Shown piece by piece: positions 1-10,520 of a DNA stretch of 64,000 nucleotides (within the stretch, counting starts at the first letter, position 1; each line of letters begins with the position of its first letter). The stretch spans positions 75,778,401 through 75,842,400 of the forward strand of contig CM049315.1 of assembly GCA_026874595.1 (NCBI GenBank), in the 5' to 3' direction. The stretch comes from Sipunculus nudus (lineage: Eukaryota; Annelida; Sipuncula; Golfingiida; Sipunculidae). A program made the translations under genes and the position numbers. The notes under the pieces are model-generated. The model searched no databases. It was not told the origin of the DNA and was given only the letters and a program-made list of their open reading frames with translations.

Positions 1-169
1 GGATTGTGTTGACCAACATGCAGAGCCATAACAAGGTGTTAATCAGCTATGTGTGAGTTACTGCGACTGTGTGCTAGGATGGTTTTGCTGGGAAACTTTT
101 GTATAAAACAAACTGAACTGATAGTGTGAGAGATTAGGCATGGTTTTGCTCCTGATTATGTACCTTTAA
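1..169. repeat. Right end of a TTAA-bounded MITE
   Basis: This stretch matches 45855-46012 over most of its length, for example the shared CTGATAGTGTGA, GCTCCTGATTATGT and final CTTTAA. The 45.5-kb copy is complete and ends in TTAA. Here only the right part is present because the window starts inside it. The terminal TTAA is at 166-169. It has no coding potential. Confidence 0.6.
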
Positions 170-734
170 TGCAGGTTATCCTTACCTACAGGTAGCACTG
201 GAATACAAAATGCTTAAGATTGATAAAGAAAATAATAATAATAAATCTTCTTATGTTGCCAGTAGTTAGAGATGGATATTACAAATAATATCAGACCTTT
301 TGTTTTAACTACCATTATTAAGGTGGCACGACTGGTCAAAATCCTAAAAATTGGTGTTTTTTCAATAAAAGGTATACGTTATATTGAATACTGGGCGGAT
401 CTGATGCAGCTGAACACATTTTGGGTCGCCTGGTGCATTTTGTGGAAAAGGGTGATTTCTATTCAGTAAACACCAAGATGTTATGACAGGGTGTTTGTAA
501 ACTAACTACAGCCCTGCCACAGGCCTGTCAATCACTCTGCCCCCAGCCATTACCTGGGTCATTCAGCCAATCGCGAGGTGCAAGTGTTTAATTAATGCAT
601 GGGCCAAGTACCTCCGTGGCAAGAACTGACGGTCGAAGTTTGATAGCCCAATCTAATTAGCTGAGCATACAACTGATAAGCGTTGGAGAACAACCCTAAC
701 TCTAGCTAATTAGTGTGCAAACAAACCCGTCCTT

Positions 735-1655
735 GTGAATGATCTGTTAGTGTCTTTGGCCTTTCTGTCTTTTTCACTTGACATCATGTTATTTCTGCTA
801 TATCGTAAGCCTTTCGACAGATACGTAAAATTACTTTATAAAAAGCTGCTTCATATCCCAACCATAACGTCTATGATATTCATACTGTCAACACCGCAAC
901 AAATAAATATTACGCCACTACCAAACGAAACTACGATGGGCCGACGAATCCCGAATGCCACCTGAAAAACTGCAGCAGTTGAATGATATCAAGAAGTCTC
1001 AGCAGGCTGAACCTTCTTCCGTGATCAAACTGATGGCCAGCGACGATGAATCGTCAGATGACGGCATCTCTACGTTTACGCATGAAGGAAAACCGGAGGT
1101 CAACACCTATCGACTTTGGCAGTGTTATCAACTAAACGCGCTATTGTCAGCCGCTGTTGTATGTGCGATCTGTCGTGAAGGAGCTGTTGAGAGCTGAAGG
1201 TAAGTTTATTTATAAATAGAACAATATTTTATTTAGAAGAGACTCAGTGTCACTATATTCAATATCATATAATATCATTATGAGCCGTGAGCGATATTAG
1301 AGATATTGAGATATGTAGCTGCTTATTTCAGCGAAATGAATATAATTGACTTGTTGTTTTGAATTTTACTCCAGCGTGACAAGGTTGGTCCTGAAGGTGC
1401 ACAATACACTCTGCAGCCTGTGGTTCTGGCATACGTTAGAGCCATGTATCCTGGGCAAGTGAAAGGCAAACTACGTCCGGTATGTAATAGTGTTCAAATA
1501 TATAATGTTACGCACTAAACAGAGCATATAAACGGTTTATAAAACTAAAGTGTGTAAACAATGAGGGTCAAGGATGTATTAACTATATAATTAGTAATTG
1601 TATATTCACGTTTATTTTGCATATATTAAAATATAAACCTTACTTCTGGCGGTTG

Positions 1656-1695
<40 letters not shown>

Positions 1696-1845
1696 TTCAT
1701 ATATATATAATTTATTAAATGTTTGATCAAAATATACGACATATCTGGTTTATTATGCGTTTTATTTTTCAGGGGGCCTACGCCGTGAACCTTTCAGACC
1801 TTCTTGGACGCTGTTATTTGTTGATTGTTTAATTTGTTGCCATTT
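735..1845 (+). other. Candidate spliced ORF inside the TTAA transposon
   Basis: Three protein-like segments have splice-like edges. Segment 1 (about 735-1199) contains an acidic run at LMASDDESSDDG and ends at a donor GAAG/GTAAGT. Segment 2 (1374 to about 1478) follows a TTTACTCCAG acceptor, encodes DKVGPEGAQYTLQPVVLAYV and ends at CCG/GTATGT. Segment 3 follows a TTTTTCAG at about 1772 and encodes GAYAVNLSDLLGRCY before a stop. Segment 1 has internal stops in the frame needed to join segment 2, so at least one frameshift or another splice choice is required. I recognise no family. It could be a captured host fragment or a degraded element protein. Confidence 0.3.
1658..1691. repeat. (AT)n microsatellite
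   Basis: An uninterrupted AT dinucleotide run lies inside the TTAA transposon. It is absent from the second copy near 20 kb, which is deleted across this part. Confidence 0.9.
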
Positions 1846-3394
1846 ATAGATTCCATGTAAATAAACCTTCTTATAAGATAATCGGGCTCCTTCTGTGACT
1901 TGAATGTGTGTGCATGATGTATGAAAGTGACAAACCACCGTCTTCCTATTCTTCCCTCCAATAAACAAAGTCCAGATTTCACCTATGACTTGTATGTGTA
2001 TGGGAGATTTGTATGATCCTTAAAAACTCGTCTCTATTGTCAACCCCTAAATACCTATAAAGGTTGTAAACCGTGATAAGTAAATCAATCTATGTTCTCC
2101 TTGAATGCCCATAAATCCCACTCCCCTAGTTCCTGTGTAAACACGCGGTTACCTATTAGGCCCAGCGATACACCTGTTCTGCCGCAGGTCCCAGTAGTCG
2201 GGTGCTAAGCGCACCTTGGCACTCCGCCAAAACTGTAAGCTCCGCCTACTGAAGTCCATGGACGTTGTGTTTGACAAGTCGCTGGTGTGACAGGTCAAGC
2301 TTTTATCGTTTTAATACGTTTTTAAAGCAAATTAGTCAATTAATCCATGTTATTATATCATGGTTTGATAGGAACCACCGTCTTGACCAATTCATGTGAC
2401 TGTTAACATGTAGTTGTGGTCAGTTACGCATATAGGACGAATGATCTCTACGAATATAGTTTTTGGCCATTTTCTTGAAACATCATTTCACCTGAACACC
2501 TTATCTTTAGAGCGTTATTTCTCAGTAATCACTTGTCCGAAACATACCATCTTTGAGATATATAATTGTTAATATGTCTTCTAAAAAGTGTTTTTTATTT
2601 TACGCCTATACTAAATTTGAAGGATTTTATTAAGGTAAAAGTAAAAAATGAAATGATTTGTGAAGATTTCAAAATTAAATACTCTGTAAAATCGTAATTT
2701 TTAAACTTAACTCACTAAACAAAAAAACGCCTGGGGATCATTTTCTAAATTCTCGATTTATTTAAGAAGATTTTCGGTATCTGCTTTAGTTGTGCTGGAA
2801 TAAACAATTTTTTGTTAAAAATTAAAATTAAATTCTTACAAATTCAAACCTGTTCCTCGGAAACAAAGTTTATTTTCACCAAACTATAGACAATTTTCTT
2901 AGCTTTCAGAAAATGTATACTTTAGGGGGTATTAAAGCATTAGATTGTTCCATGCAAAGGAAAAACTGAAACAAAGTCAGGTCAGGTGGGGGGACCAGTC
3001 GTGCCACCTTAACCAGCAACGTATGTTATAACCTGGATACACAGGCAATGACATACATGACACGAGACATCATTCAAAGTTCAAATAAATGTCTGTGGGT
3101 AACATGGCTTGTACAGTAAAAATAAGTGGGCTCACATCAGCCTGGCATTTAATGTGTTCAGTGATGAAACTGGCCCAGAATGAAATCAACAATCATCACA
3201 TGGCAGGTGACGTCACGATGCTCTGTGACACAATCAATGGAGTGAAACTGACATCAAGGTAGAAGGTTCCAGTGCATATGCACCTGTGAAGTGTTTGACT
3301 GGAGTACTTTGTGAAACAGAGCGACTTTATATAAATATAAACTTTATTTACTTTTACATGGATTGTACGACTAGTTATAATAACTAATACGAGG

Positions 3395-3600
3395 CACTCT
3401 CCATGGCATGGATGTTGAAGCTCGGTAGTCGGTAAGTTTAGAGGAAACCGGAGGACCCGGTGAAAACCACTGACCTTGGACGGGCCACTACAACCCATTC
3501 TCATAGCCACACCTGGAATCGAACCTGGGTCGCCAGCGGAGAACTTCAAGAAGCTGAGCGTTTTACGATTCAGCTGTCCAGGTCCAGTGAATGTATATGA
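3395..3600 (-). repeat. tRNA-derived SINE-like repeat
   Basis: On the minus strand the sequence GGTTCGATTCC (near 3525) matches a Pol III B box. It is followed by a conserved tail with GGTTTTCACCGGGTCCTCCGG. A diverged copy at 12045-12230 has the same order: B-box-like GGTTTGATTCC, GGCTATGAGA, then GGGTCCTCGG. The A box is not clear. The 167-residue minus-strand reading frame across this region has no recognisable domain and I treat it as chance. Confidence 0.55.
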
Positions 3601-3895
3601 TTGGTTGTATTGATAACATGTGTGGCCACTTAAAAAAAATATTATGAACTGTATTGTTGGGGCAGCTGTCCTTTGGGCAGCTGTTTCAGTCAAGGTCACC
3701 AGTTTTTAAACTTGTCTGAGATTTTAGCAGATATCATTTGTGTTTAGATATTCAGGAAATATGCAGTGTTTGAAAAGTTATCACATTCACAAGAAATCTT
3801 ACAGGCAACAGCACTGAAGACAATGTCTCCCTTGGAGGTTGGGAGTTATAATTCCAAAATGACCCAAGTTCTGGTTAAAGTAAAATGCGCACTCA

Positions 3896-4006
3896 CTTGT
3901 CTTCCCCTAACACCACTCCGAAGCCGATGTGCTCAACCCGGGTGACCTTTGGATTGTACCATCCCACAGCCTCCCCACCAGCATAAACGGTATTCAGATG
4001 AACAGC
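3896..4006 (-). CDS. RARS1: RARS1 exon (catalytic domain, before the KMSKS loop)
   Basis: The last RARS1 exon visible in the window is 37 codons, phase 0 at both ends. The acceptor is CCAG/GCTGTTCAT and the donor is GACAAG/GTGAGT. It reads [11 protein letters not shown], then [20 protein letters not shown] and ends EDK, colinear with the vertebrate cytosolic ArgRS stretch after YVVDNGQ. It continues the exon at 51350-51528 with no missing residues although the two are 47 kb apart. The KMSKS-equivalent loop, the rest of the Rossmann fold and the anticodon-binding domain should follow below position 1; I found none of them in 1-3895. ArgRS joins arginine to tRNA-Arg in the cytosol using ATP. 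Confidence 0.93.
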
Positions 4007-4586
4007 CTGGCGAAGAAAAACAACATTAACAGATAACAAGTTAAGTAGAATAAAGAGGAGTTAAAAAACATCTCATGGAAAAAGACAAGCGCTGAAATAA
4101 AGATAGCTAAAAACTCACAGGAACGTCATGCACATAAGAAAATAAGTTATAATATTTCATTAAGGAAAGAGCTGTGTGAAGCATTGATGTCCGAGTACAA
4201 GCCCAAGGTTCATATTTAAGAAATTTAAAACAGAAACTTGAGATTTTAATGTGTTATTTTGCTTGTTTACACATTTTACCTGAATGGTTAATATTATATT
4301 TACATGTTGATGCAGAGCTGAAACTTATATGGTATATGAAGTAATTTTCAGTTATGGTCTGTGAGTGTATATCACATTTTATATCTTTATAGTTTGTGAA
4401 AGAGCTTTTTTTATATTGGCCTTGAGATAGACTTCTGGACTTGAGATAATCTCTTACTGATTTCTTGAGTCATTACCTCCGAGTCCAAGTAAAATTCTAA
4501 ATCCAAGACCCACGAGTCAAAGTTAAGAGTCCCTAAAAATGTTGACTTGAGTCCAAGCCCAGACTAGAGGCCTGCATCACTGAGTG

Positions 4587-4831
4587 TAGTCATAGAACTA
4601 CCCAGATATACCAGTCAATGTAGTCATCGAACTACCCAGATATACCAGTCAGTGTAGTCATCGAACTACCCAGATATACCAGTCAGTGTAGTCATCGAAC
4701 TACCCAGATATACCAGTCAGTGTAGTCATAGAACTACCCAGATATACCAGTCAGTGTAGTCATAGAACTACCCAGATATACCAGTCAGTGTAGTCATAGA
4801 ACTACCCAGATATACCAGTCAGTGTAGTCAT
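4587..4831. repeat. 34-bp minisatellite, about 7.2 copies
   Basis: Units start at 4587, 4621, 4655, 4689, 4723, 4757 and 4791, with a partial one at 4825. The period is exactly 34 bp. The consensus contains GAACTACCCAGATATACCAG. Copies differ mainly at one base (TCATCG or TCATAG). There are no spacers between units, so this is not a CRISPR array. Confidence 0.95.
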
Positions 4832-5779
4832 TGGCGGGCATCATCTTGGCTGCTGAGCCTATTAATGCATGTACGAGATTCTATGTTGTACCTGTGGATG
4901 CTGCTGCACTCTGATATCCTTATCATGTCCTTCTCATGTCCCTCCCTATCTCCCCCCTCCACCATCCCCCCTCCCTCACTGGTGGCTAAAACAAGTTCAA
5001 ACCACTCTCTGCTTGGCTTGCTGGCATATACGTCTTCAACCCCAATAAAAATTTCACGACTAGGGAACACCCAGGGAACAGGTCTCAGACCCTTCTTACT
5101 GGAGCAATTTGTCTTCATGACAATATATATATTCAACAGATAGACAAAGAGATGAGACAGAAGTATTACTGTGAGGTGTTTCATGCTAATGAACCTGGGC
5201 CAGACGGAACAAGACCAGAGAAATGTATCTCTGTGTACAGGCTTAAGATAAACAATCAGAACACAGCGATATTCCATTCTCAGCCATTAGCCAGAGATAC
5301 AGGAAAAATTGCACAAGAATATAAAAAGGGCCAGAATAGTCATAGATATAAAAACTAATTATTCAATCTTTTTTACACTAATGGCCTAGACCAGATGCAA
5401 GATCTTATGTTTCAAATTCATATGCGTTTTGTACATTGTGATGATACTATATATTCTTTTTCTGTTACTTCTTTGTTACTTACTTTTTGTTCAATACACG
5501 GTGTATTAGTCCACCTTTTAATTTAAAGTTCTTTTGGTATAAGAATTAATATTTACTACCATGTATTATCCGATTGTTAATTGTCAAAAGTCATAAATGA
5601 AACTGACTAAATCATTATTGACAAAATCTTAACTCGTACTCTTAAAGGATTGTTTGCTACACCAAACAATTTTTTATATATACATATAAAGACAAATGCT
5701 TTCAGATAAAGTTTTTCTTAACAAGCAAATTTGTGGAATTAATGTCCCACGCTTTGGGCTCTTGTTGCTTTTCATGCTT
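4832..5779. other. Intronic sequence without a recognised gene
   Basis: Overlapping short frames occur on both strands at 4828-5358. None shows a domain, and the longest minus-strand one starts inside the minisatellite flank. I see nothing functional. Confidence 0.5.
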
Positions 5780-6250
5780 GATAACAGACCAACAGACAGA
5801 GTGACAGACAGACAGAAGCTAGACACTTCAAAACAAATCCCAAACAAGGTAAGGATGAGAGCAATCACTGATGAAAAAAAAGAATGAAATCAGATAATAT
5901 TTAGAGAAGTTATGGCAGGGAAACATAAACCTGACAGACAGTCAGAGTGACAGAAAGACAGACAGAAGCCAGACACTCCAAAACAAATCTCAACCAAGGT
6001 AAGCATGACAGTAATCACTAACCCAAATTTGAATGAAATGGGTTAATATTTAGGAAAGTTATCCCACAGAAACAAAAACCTGATGGACTGTCAGGCAGAG
6101 TGACAGACAGAAGCCAGACACTTCAAAACATATCCCAACCAAGGTTAGCATGAGAGCAATCACTGACAAAAATTTGAATGAACTTGGATAATATTTAGGA
6201 AAGTTATTGCAGGGAAAACGAAAAACCTGACAGACTGTGAGGCAGAGGGA
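5780..6250. repeat. Imperfect tandem repeats with GACAGACAGAC tails
   Basis: Three diverged units of roughly 150 bp contain CTTCAAAACAAATCCCAA, AGAGCAATCACTGA, GATAATATTTAG and GACAGACAGA. A dispersed single copy lies at 33595-33795. This is a non-coding repeat family of unknown class. Confidence 0.7.
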
Positions 6251-6872
6251 AAGACAGACAGATAATATTTAGGAAAGTTATCGCACGAAACAAAAAAACA
6301 CATCCGCAGAGCGAGGGACAACAAAAATTAGTCTAAGAAAAAAAATAAATAATTAAAAAAAAAACCTTATTTCAGTAACTTAGTTTGATAATCTTCCCAG
6401 TTTCTCACAAATTTCCTCATTAAATCATATAATCTCAAATTTTATGAAATTTATAACACTTTACCTCAATATTATGTACTATTTCTCCATATGTCACAGG
6501 ATTGCCCAACCAAGGTTAGCATGAGAGCAATCACTGACAAAAATTTGAATGAACTTGGATAATATTTAGGAAAGTTATTGCAGGGAAAACGAAAACCTGA
6601 CAGACTGTGAGGCAGAGGGAAAGACAGACAGATAATATTTAGGAAAGTTATCGCACGAAACAAAAAAACACATCCGCAGAGCGAGGGACAACAAAAATTA
6701 GTCTAAGAAAAAAAATAAATAATTAAAAAAAAACCTTATTTCAGTAACTTAGTTTGATAATCTTCCCAGTTTCTCACAAATTTCCTCATTTAATCATATA
6801 ATCTCAAATTTTATGAAATTTATAACACTTTACCTCATTATTATGTACTATTTCTCCATATGTCACAGGATT
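6135..6872. repeat. Near-perfect tandem duplication of about 371 bp
   Basis: The block starting CCAACCAAGGTTAGCATGAG at 6135 recurs from 6506 and continues through CATATGTCACAGGATTG at about 6872. Only a few base and single-base-run differences are visible, so the duplication is recent. It extends the older repeat immediately upstream. Confidence 0.85.
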
Positions 6873-7944
6873 GAAATCCTTAACAACAGTCTCCAGGCAT
6901 AATATAAAACTAAAAATGACATGTTGAATATATTTTTATGAATACATTACTTTTATGTTAAATAAAATATTTCTCTCTTTCTCTTGGTAACTAGTGTTAT
7001 ATTTTACATATTTATGTTAATTGAGAGGCTCACATATTAATACTCCTTAGTTTAACAGATTTATTAAACCCTAAGCATTTTTTTTTATTTTCCATGTAGA
7101 AGTTTTGCACAAGCTATTAAGCTATTTGTTTATTTTTGTGTTGCATGTATGAATGAAAACAGACAACCCCGGTGATGTTTCCACTGAAATAGTGATAATA
7201 CATATTTTTCTGCACATTTGTTAGCTTTCCGATAAGCGAAAAGATAACCCACCAGTTAACGGAGCTGGCTTCAATCATAAATGAGGTCTTATCTGCATGC
7301 TGATGGGTTACATGCTGTGCCGAACAGGAGCTAATTTCTCGGAGCTGAAGCATATACGAGAAAATCTTGGAGCAAACAAACATTTATCACTTGAGTAACT
7401 GGACTGTCAATTAGAGAGATAAGGTGTCCATGCAAACTGCTTCAAACAAGCAAACACCAACAACTTAAGTAATTTGACATACTCTTCCTGACATGTAAAA
7501 AAGACAATTTGTACACACAAAATTGTTGCAAACCAGCCTGACTAATTTATCTCTCTTGCTTGGCAAGGATGTGCTGTTAGCACATACTGTACAGACTAAA
7601 CAGCACTGCTGGGCTGTAAGAAGGGCTGAGTCAATACCTCAAGGTGTTCTAAAGGTGTTTTAGGCATCGCTGGATAGTCACTTGGATTTTTATGTTTTAT
7701 ATGCCAGGTATGTTCCGAATAACAAGTACAAATGGCACATTGAATATTTTGTTACAAATAACAAATAAAAAGGGGTAACAATTTCATGGTTTTAAAATCA
7801 AAATTTTTTTGGAGTTAATTTTCCTGTTTACAAGTAGAGTGAAATCGATTAGAAAGTATGATGTATTTATAAATTAAACATATAAATTTGATGCATTGAG
7901 CTGGCTACTCTACACGGAGAGATATAAGAAAAAGGGTCCAATGT
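6873..7944. other. Intronic sequence without a recognised gene
   Basis: AT-rich DNA. A short minus-strand frame at 7117-7383 has no recognisable domain. Nothing else is seen. Confidence 0.5.
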
Positions 7945-8464
7945 GTTGACCCTCAGCTGTTATATAGGATCACAAAATATGATTTGGAAGAAAAGGGTAG
8001 ACAAATGCTAGTTTTGTGTGGTGATAATTATTAAGCTTCATGAGATGATGGTGTTTAACTTATGCAAGATTTGAATAAAATCCTGGGATACAGGGAAGAG
8101 GATTGATATCATTTATATTATTTACTTTTGGAAATGGAGTGCTATTGTCACACAAGATTTGATTTTGCCTGATACTACAATTATACACTATATATTATCA
8201 GTTTTATCATGTAAAATTTTTCTCATGAGTATTTATTCAGTTTCAGTCAAAAAAAAATTGCTGAGAATCCAGGATATACAAATTTCTCAAATATAAATAA
8301 TGATTATAGTTACCTGATTTTATGGCTTTAATTTAATATATTTCAACAAGGCCTACAGGCCTAATGCAAACCTGTGCAATGGCATATACACAAGATATAA
8401 TGCTTCAATGCTGGACCATTACTGGTCCAGTACATGTGTAACATGTATATGAACAATGCAAGTA

Positions 8465-10068
8465 CAGTCTAACCTCTTTCATTCGCCAACCTTGGGCCCG
8501 GGGAATTTTCTGGTATTAAGCGAGGGTGGCGGTTGATCAAGGGGGGGTCCAAATGGGATGGGCAGGGTAGTTTAAATTGGGCATTAATTAGGCTCGTCTT
8601 TAGCTAGTCATATTAAAAACAACATTTTAAAACTGTGTACAAATGTTATTACTTTATTCACACAGAAAGAACAATTTACAAATAACTACAGAAAAATACA
8701 GTATGTACAAATTATTTACAAAGATACACATGTATAACATACACAATAAAAATATAAAATTCTCCATGGTTCTCCCTGTGCCTCTCATCCAAGTCTGCCC
8801 CCAAAGAATTCCGTAATGGAGCATTGTTTACCAGCTTGTGACTAAAGAGCTAATATTCTTTGGTCCATCTTGTAAAATGTGTCAATATCGAACTGTTCAC
8901 TGTAGTTTGAGCTCTTGAAATATCGCAAGACGGTCTTCATGGCCTGGCGGACTTCGGCGGATGTTGGGGGGAACTTTTTCCTCAGGATCACAGGTAGGAC
9001 TGGCTGTTTCATCACTGCCTGTCACTGTTTCCACAATATCTCGATCACTCAAAGGCTGTGCTGTTCCAATGTTCTGATCAGCACTGACGAATACCTGAGG
9101 AGACATACGTGCACTGTGGTCAATACTGTAACTCTTTGCAGAAGCAGAAGGAAACTGTTTGCTTCTGGACCTTCCTTCAGATCTGTTTCCTTTGGCTGAT
9201 CATCCCTTAGTATTACCTCTGTGTGTTTCCAACAATTGCTGATGGTGGTGCTGCTGACGGAATCCCAGGCACGCTTCATCCAGCGAACTGCATCAAAGGA
9301 CAATCCCTGTAGGTTCGCTGTTGTGTCCATACCCGATATGATGTGACAAAGTTACAGCAGGCAGTACTGTGCATTGAAGGACTGGATGATCCAGCATCGA
9401 GTGGTTGTATATGACTGGTTGTCGCGAGGCAGGAAGTGAACTTTAACGTTTGTCAGATAGCCTGGTATGATATGGCTGGGGGCGTTGTCGATCATGAGCA
9501 AAACTTGTCCCCCTTGCCGGCGCATGCGTGCATCAAACTGCTTTAACCACTCTGCCAACAGCATGCTGTTCATCCATGCCTTGCGGTTTGCTCTGTAATC
9601 AACGTACAGCTGATGATTAAAATTCATGAAACAGCTTGGTTTTTCAGATTTTCCAATGACAAGAGCCTTCAGCTTTTCGGAACCATCAGCATTACATAAC
9701 AAATCTGTGATCCGGTCTTTTGCTTTCATTACATTACAACCATACAACTCAAGGTGTGAAATCAACACAGGTCACTCGGCTGATGGCTACTGTCCCAAAA
9801 CAACTCAAGGGTGTTAAGTCATTAATTAATTAGTGGCACCGGGTACTTGATCCATAAGCAGTGAGGCGTGAAATGTTGTAAACAGAGACGCGGCCAGGTC
9901 AGCTGAGCCCGAGTGATAACACAGCAGCTTCATGAAATAATCCCGACTTGCCTTAAGTTGGAATCAAAAAGTTGGCAAATGATCAAGGGAATGTGGCACA
10001 TTGGGGTAAAAAACACCTGGCGGATGGCAGACAGCGAGGCTGGCAAATGAACGAGGTAAATAAGTAGT
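8465..10068 (-). mobile_element. Tigger/pogo-like DNA transposon relic
   Basis: The left terminus CAGTCTAACCTCTTTCATTC continues GCCA and follows a TA dinucleotide. The right side TGGCAAATGAACGAGG (10041-10056) is its inverted repeat with about two mismatches. It contains a broken Tigger transposase on the minus strand. At about 1.6 kb it is shorter than autonomous Tigger elements of roughly 2 kb or more, which fits the missing 5' coding part. The exact right boundary is uncertain because the outermost bases have decayed. Confidence 0.75.
8897..9768 (-). pseudogene. Tigger-type DDE transposase, truncated and frameshifted
   Basis: From 9768 the frame reads KAKDRITDLLCNADGSEKLK, LVIGKSEKPSCF, YRANRKAWM, AEWLKQFDARMRRQG and LLMIDNAPSHI. 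This is the central DDE_1 block of Tigger/jerky-type transposases, with the second catalytic Asp retained in IDNAPSH. The third (PLD) is readable only in a neighbouring frame near 9400, between opposite single-base shifts. The frame at 9049-9330 continues with FDAVRWMKRAWDSVSSTTISNCW, the family's C-terminal part. The CENP-B-type DNA-binding N-terminus and first Asp are missing. It cannot encode an active enzyme. Confidence 0.85.
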
Positions 10069-10520
10069 AAGGAAATCGGGACTTTGTCATTTGTAGGCGA
10101 TAGGTGAATAATTTGCTTGATAATTTTGGAAAAGAAGATTTTTATAGTTTTTTAGCTTTTCCCCAATAAAATATTAGTAAATGTAGACAGCATAAAAAAT
10201 AACCAAAATGCGAGAGAGTTTTTTAGATGACTGACTTTTTGCATAAAATTTGGTCCTGATAACGTACAGATGATGGACGCCAGAAGATGCCACACCATCG
10301 CATAAGCTCACAGATTTGCTAAAAATAAAACTATTATATTCACTTTTGAATACTTTCACATCAATCTACACACTAAACATAGCTTGGGTCTTATGACAAT
10401 TATTAACATTATAAACATCATAATGAGAACTTGTCTAGGATCTGATTTTTTTTTTTATCACGTTTAAATATTTTTATTTTTTTTTAATACATGCTATGAA
10501 ACTAATACATGTGTAAACTA

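Larger units (their letters stand above)
318..3012 (+). mobile_element. TTAA-bounded DNA transposon, full length
   Basis: The left end TTAAGGTGGCACGACTGGTC (318-337) is the exact reverse complement of the right end at 2993-3012, giving 20-bp inverted repeats that include TTAA at each outer edge. A TTAA target duplication is the signature of piggyBac and Kolobok superfamilies. No recognisable transposase (DDD or DDE motif block) can be read inside, so it may be non-autonomous or carry an unknown protein. A second, shorter copy is at 19304-21188. The interior holds an AT microsatellite (about 1658-1691) and a possible three-exon ORF. Boundaries are well supported; superfamily is inferred from TTAA only. 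Confidence 0.8.
7945..10430. repeat. Older dispersed repeat interrupted by the Tigger insertion
   Basis: The part 7945-8464 (CCCTCAGCTGTTATATA, later AGGCCTACAGGCCTAATGC and ACATGTAACATGTATATG) is homologous to 14811-15500 plus 17568-17700. After the Tigger relic, similarity resumes around 10340-10400 with TTTCACATCAATCTACACACT, as at 15510-15540. The AATGCAAGTA immediately left of the Tigger corresponds to the AATGTAAGTACTAAAA empty-site form near 17680. Confidence 0.6.

Noticed and set aside
3196-3699. 167-residue minus-strand ORF next to an RARS1 exon
   Set aside because: It runs through the SINE-like repeat and has no similarity to ArgRS or any family I know.
4587-4831. Possible CRISPR array (regular 34-bp repeats)
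   Set aside because: Units abut directly with no unique spacers, there are no cas genes, and the DNA is clearly eukaryotic.
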